Part shown: positions 61,998-64,000 of the stretch, piece after piece | Numbering within the stretch: the stretch's first letter is position 1 | Layout: each line of letters starts with the position of its first letter | Assembly: GCF_001050135.1 (NCBI RefSeq) | Contig: NZ_CP012040.1 | Span: 5,287,001 to 5,351,000 of the forward strand | Length of the DNA: 64,000 nucleotides | Direction: 5' to 3' | Origin: Cyclobacterium amurskyense | GTDB lineage: Bacteria; Bacteroidota; Bacteroidia; Cytophagales; Cyclobacteriaceae | The notes under the pieces: model-generated | Seen by the model: only the letters and a program-made list of their open reading frames with translations | Database searches by the model: none | Told to the model about the DNA's origin: nothing | Made by a program: the position numbers and the translations under genes

Positions 61998-63428
61998 TTA
62001 TAATTTTTTTACCATTTCAAACTTAAATCCAATACCTCCATTTGAACCATTTTTCTTTTTGGCTAAACTTAGGGCTACTCCTTTTAACCTTGATACAAAG
62101 GTTTGGTGGAGTTTTCCTTCCATAAAAGTTTTTTCAGGTCCTTCTTGACTTGAATAAACTTTAATGTCAACCGATTTAAAAGCAAGCCCCATTAACCAAG
62201 ACCAAGGACTTGCGCATCGCAAATCAGCTTTTAACAAATAGGCCTTTTCATCGTAGATCATATTGGTTTCAATCTCTATCAATGTTTCAGCAGAAGCTTT
62301 TCCATTCACTGTAACCTTGGTAAGCCCACCAATTACTTCTTGTCCAATAGCCCTCAAATAAAAACTAGAAAAAGCTTCAATACTTTCCACTCCATCCACT
62401 ATGGTTTTGCGCAGAAAAATATAAAAATCCACCTGATGCTTTTTGTCCCTTTGCACAAGCTTTCCTGAGAACTTCATAGGCAGGCAAAGGTAATCTCCCG
62501 AATCAGAGGTCTGTGTAGCCCTAAAATCAAGAGAATCCCCATTTTCAGGTTTCTCCCTTAGGTAATTCTTGGTATCTTGGTATCCCATATTTATAAGGGA
62601 CCTTGCTGTTATTTTCTTAAGAAACAATTCAGGATCAAGTGGTAAAGGCAATTTTGGTTTTACAATAAATACCTGAATTGGTCTAGTCTGACCATAGGGA
62701 GAATTCCCAAGTGCAATTAGTTTATTTATCCATTTAATTTGCTCAAACTCTTCAAACAAAGCACCATTGGCACTCATTTCAATTGAGTGAACATATTGAT
62801 TTAGAGATCCCGGCAGGTAGGATGGGTAATTACCTATTCCCCATATCAACCAAATATCCTCAACCCCTCTTTTAACTGCTTCCAATAAGTTGGCATCCTT
62901 GACCCAAACCGCATCAATAAACCAGTCGTTTCCGACTTTTAGAGCAGGCATCAATATGGGTAAGGAAACACCTGCCAACAAATGGTTTTCTTCAAGCTGC
63001 TCGCTGGAAATGGTACTGACTCTTTTTTGAGTGAAATTACAAACTGAAAAAGTAATGGGTAAGCCTAGTGAATTGATTTTAGACACATTAACCTCAAAAT
63101 GAGGTAAAACCTTGTCTCTTATTCCATCAGCATCCCCAAAAGCCTTGAGTCTCCAAGGAGTGAAATATTCTTTTAGCTTTACAAAGGAGGTGAAATAATT
63201 AAAGTTTAAGGATTTCCATTTTTCTACAATCTTACCTACTGAATGGCCTGAAGCCAACATGGCTGCATTAAAAATACCCCCTGAAGCTCCATCAGCATGA
63301 GAGAAGCTTAGCCCCTCTTCTTCCATTGCTTTCATTACACCAGCTTGATAAGCAACACGCATTCCCCCTCCCGCAAGTATTAATGCACGATTAGGTAGCT
63401 CTTTATTTTGTTGCTTTTCAATTAACAT
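61998..63428 (-). CDS. Patatin-like phospholipase with extra C-terminal domain
   Basis: A 476-residue protein. Oxyanion motif LAGGGMRVAYQAG (19-31), nucleophile elbow DGASGGIF (Ser49) and the Asp of the dyad in DWFIDAVWV (about 175). This is a Ser-Asp lipid acyl hydrolase. After about residue 300 comes a separate domain (for example SGDYLCLPMKFSGKLV, KHQVDFYIFLRKTIV) that looks like the one at the end of the GMC protein. No signal peptide, so it would act on the inner membrane or on lipids delivered to it. First gene of the three-gene operon. Confidence 0.83.
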   Translation of the reverse strand: MLIEKQQNKELPNRALILAGGGMRVAYQAGVMKAMEEEGLSFSHADGASGGIFNAAMLASGHSVGKIVEKWKSLNFNYFTSFVKLKEYFTPWRLKAFGDADGIRDKVLPHFEVNVSKINSLGLPITFSVCNFTQKRVSTISSEQLEENHLLAGVSLPILMPALKVGNDWFIDAVWVKDANLLEAVKRGVEDIWLIWGIGNYPSYLPGSLNQYVHSIEMSANGALFEEFEQIKWINKLIALGNSPYGQTRPIQVFIVKPKLPLPLDPELFLKKITARSLINMGYQDTKNYLREKPENGDSLDFRATQTSDSGDYLCLPMKFSGKLVQRDKKHQVDFYIFLRKTIVDGVESIEAFSSFYLRAIGQEVIGGLTKVTVNGKASAETLIEIETNMIYDEKAYLLKADLRCASPWSWLMGLAFKSVDIKVYSSQEGPEKTFMEGKLHQTFVSRLKGVALSLAKKKNGSNGGIGFKFEMVKKL

Positions 63429-63515
63429 GCTGCTTGTTTCGTTTGTATTGGAGCTAATTTGACTACTAAATTCAGTAATGAATTAATAATAATGCGTACT
63501 GTAACAAACAGTCCT

Positions 63516-63929
63516 TTAGGTATTAGAAGTATTGAGCACTCTCAAATAGATAAAGAAAACCACTCCTGAAAAAAGATCAAAAATGGCTACTGACATGGCT
63601 AGAATAGAGAACAAACCGTTGAAAACGCCAATGGTTACAGCTATAAATGCTCCAAATTTCTGCAAGGCTGACCATAACATCACTTGCTTATTCGTCACCG
63701 AACTGTAAACGGCATGCAATACCATCCCTCCAAAGAGTGCCATAAACATACCTACTATGGCAAAGAAATGTGCTGATGAGGGCGTGGCTACCTCCTTACC
63801 AATAAAACCAAGCATAAAAGAAGGAGCGATCATTTGAACCAGGCCAGAGACTAAAGTTATGAAAGCTATTAATACCACCAGTAATTCTGTGTAGCGAGCT
63901 GATAAACCAAATATTTTTTTATCATCCAT
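63516..63929 (-). CDS. Small four-helix membrane protein
   Basis: A 137-residue protein from the ATG at 63929 (the longer frame begins at a TTG). Four membrane helices: YTELLVVLIAFITLVSGLVQ, FAIVGMFMALFGGMVLHAVY, ALQKFGAFIAVTIGVFNGLF and LAMSVAIFDLFSGVVFFIYL. No known motif. It lies 87 bases upstream of the patatin gene in the same direction and may belong to that operon. Confidence 0.7.
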   Translation of the reverse strand: MDDKKIFGLSARYTELLVVLIAFITLVSGLVQMIAPSFMLGFIGKEVATPSSAHFFAIVGMFMALFGGMVLHAVYSSVTNKQVMLWSALQKFGAFIAVTIGVFNGLFSILAMSVAIFDLFSGVVFFIYLRVLNTSNT

Positions 63930-64000
63930 TGTATTGGTGTTTCTGCTTGGCTTTAGCAATAAAGAAATACATCGTAATTAGCCACATTACTGTTAGAATA

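Noticed and set aside
1..64000. tRNA and rRNA genes
   Set aside because: Intergenic regions were read for T-arm-like and conserved rRNA sequences and none was found; a covariance search would be needed to exclude a small RNA.

Overview
The window looks like a chromosomal piece of a marine-type member of the Bacteroidota, most like Cyclobacteriaceae/Cytophagales. Supporting signs are low GC, a SusC/SusD pair with an ECF sigma factor and FecR-type anti-sigma, many Sec-lipoproteins, weak Shine-Dalgarno sites, a small histone-H1-like protein, and a Bacteroidota-type serine palmitoyltransferase. The genus is inference, since no rRNA or tRNA gene was seen.

Layout. 0-8 kb: exported hydrolases (phosphodiesterase, alpha/beta hydrolase, propeller protein, sialidase-like protein), a cluster of multi-hairpin repeats at 3.96-4.87 kb, and a zinc alcohol dehydrogenase. 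8.1-11 kb: a membrane-protein gene cut in two by a ~2.4 kb IS91-type element that carries a tyrosine recombinase and an HUH transposase. 11.7-18.8 kb: a complete SusD-SusC-FecR-sigma nutrient uptake locus. 19.4-24 kb: a desaturase that seems to lack a normal start codon, twin cold-shock proteins, a GlxA-type regulator divergent from VOC/NTF2/PhnB genes, then a MITE and the decayed end of an SRPBCC gene. 24-36.6 kb: housekeeping genes (TPR lipoprotein, dolichol-phosphate-mannose-synthase-like enzyme, FtsX-type permease, NamZ-like muramidase, fmt, a sigma/anti-sigma/Spy-like set, xseA-xseB, an oversized ligA, dapA). 36.6-43.9 kb: second MITE, Hc1-like protein, serine palmitoyltransferase, Maf, the pxpABC 5-oxoprolinase operon, and a SatD/DUF3307 pair. 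43.9-48.8 kb: a propeller protein, malate synthase and a lactate/glycolate permease, probably one unit. 49-52 kb: third MITE and an isoquinoline-oxidoreductase-like molybdenum enzyme. 52.3-57.6 kb: a tight four-gene operon (membrane-anchored DUF5675 protein, six-helix membrane protein fused to an N-acetylmuramidase, two DUF4230-like proteins). 57.9-63.9 kb: a convergent operon (small membrane protein, patatin-like phospholipase, membrane metallophosphoesterase, GMC oxidoreductase).

The best candidates for something undescribed are the 52.3-57.6 kb operon, where two domains known from phage lysis modules are tethered by an even number of membrane helices, and the adjacent phospholipase/phosphoesterase/GMC operon. 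A four-copy MITE family with about 19-bp terminal inverted repeats, a separate multi-hairpin repeat family, a ~150-residue insertion in DNA ligase, and the probable AUU start of the desaturase are also unusual. Domain family names are assigned by recognition of sequence patterns and were not confirmed by any search.
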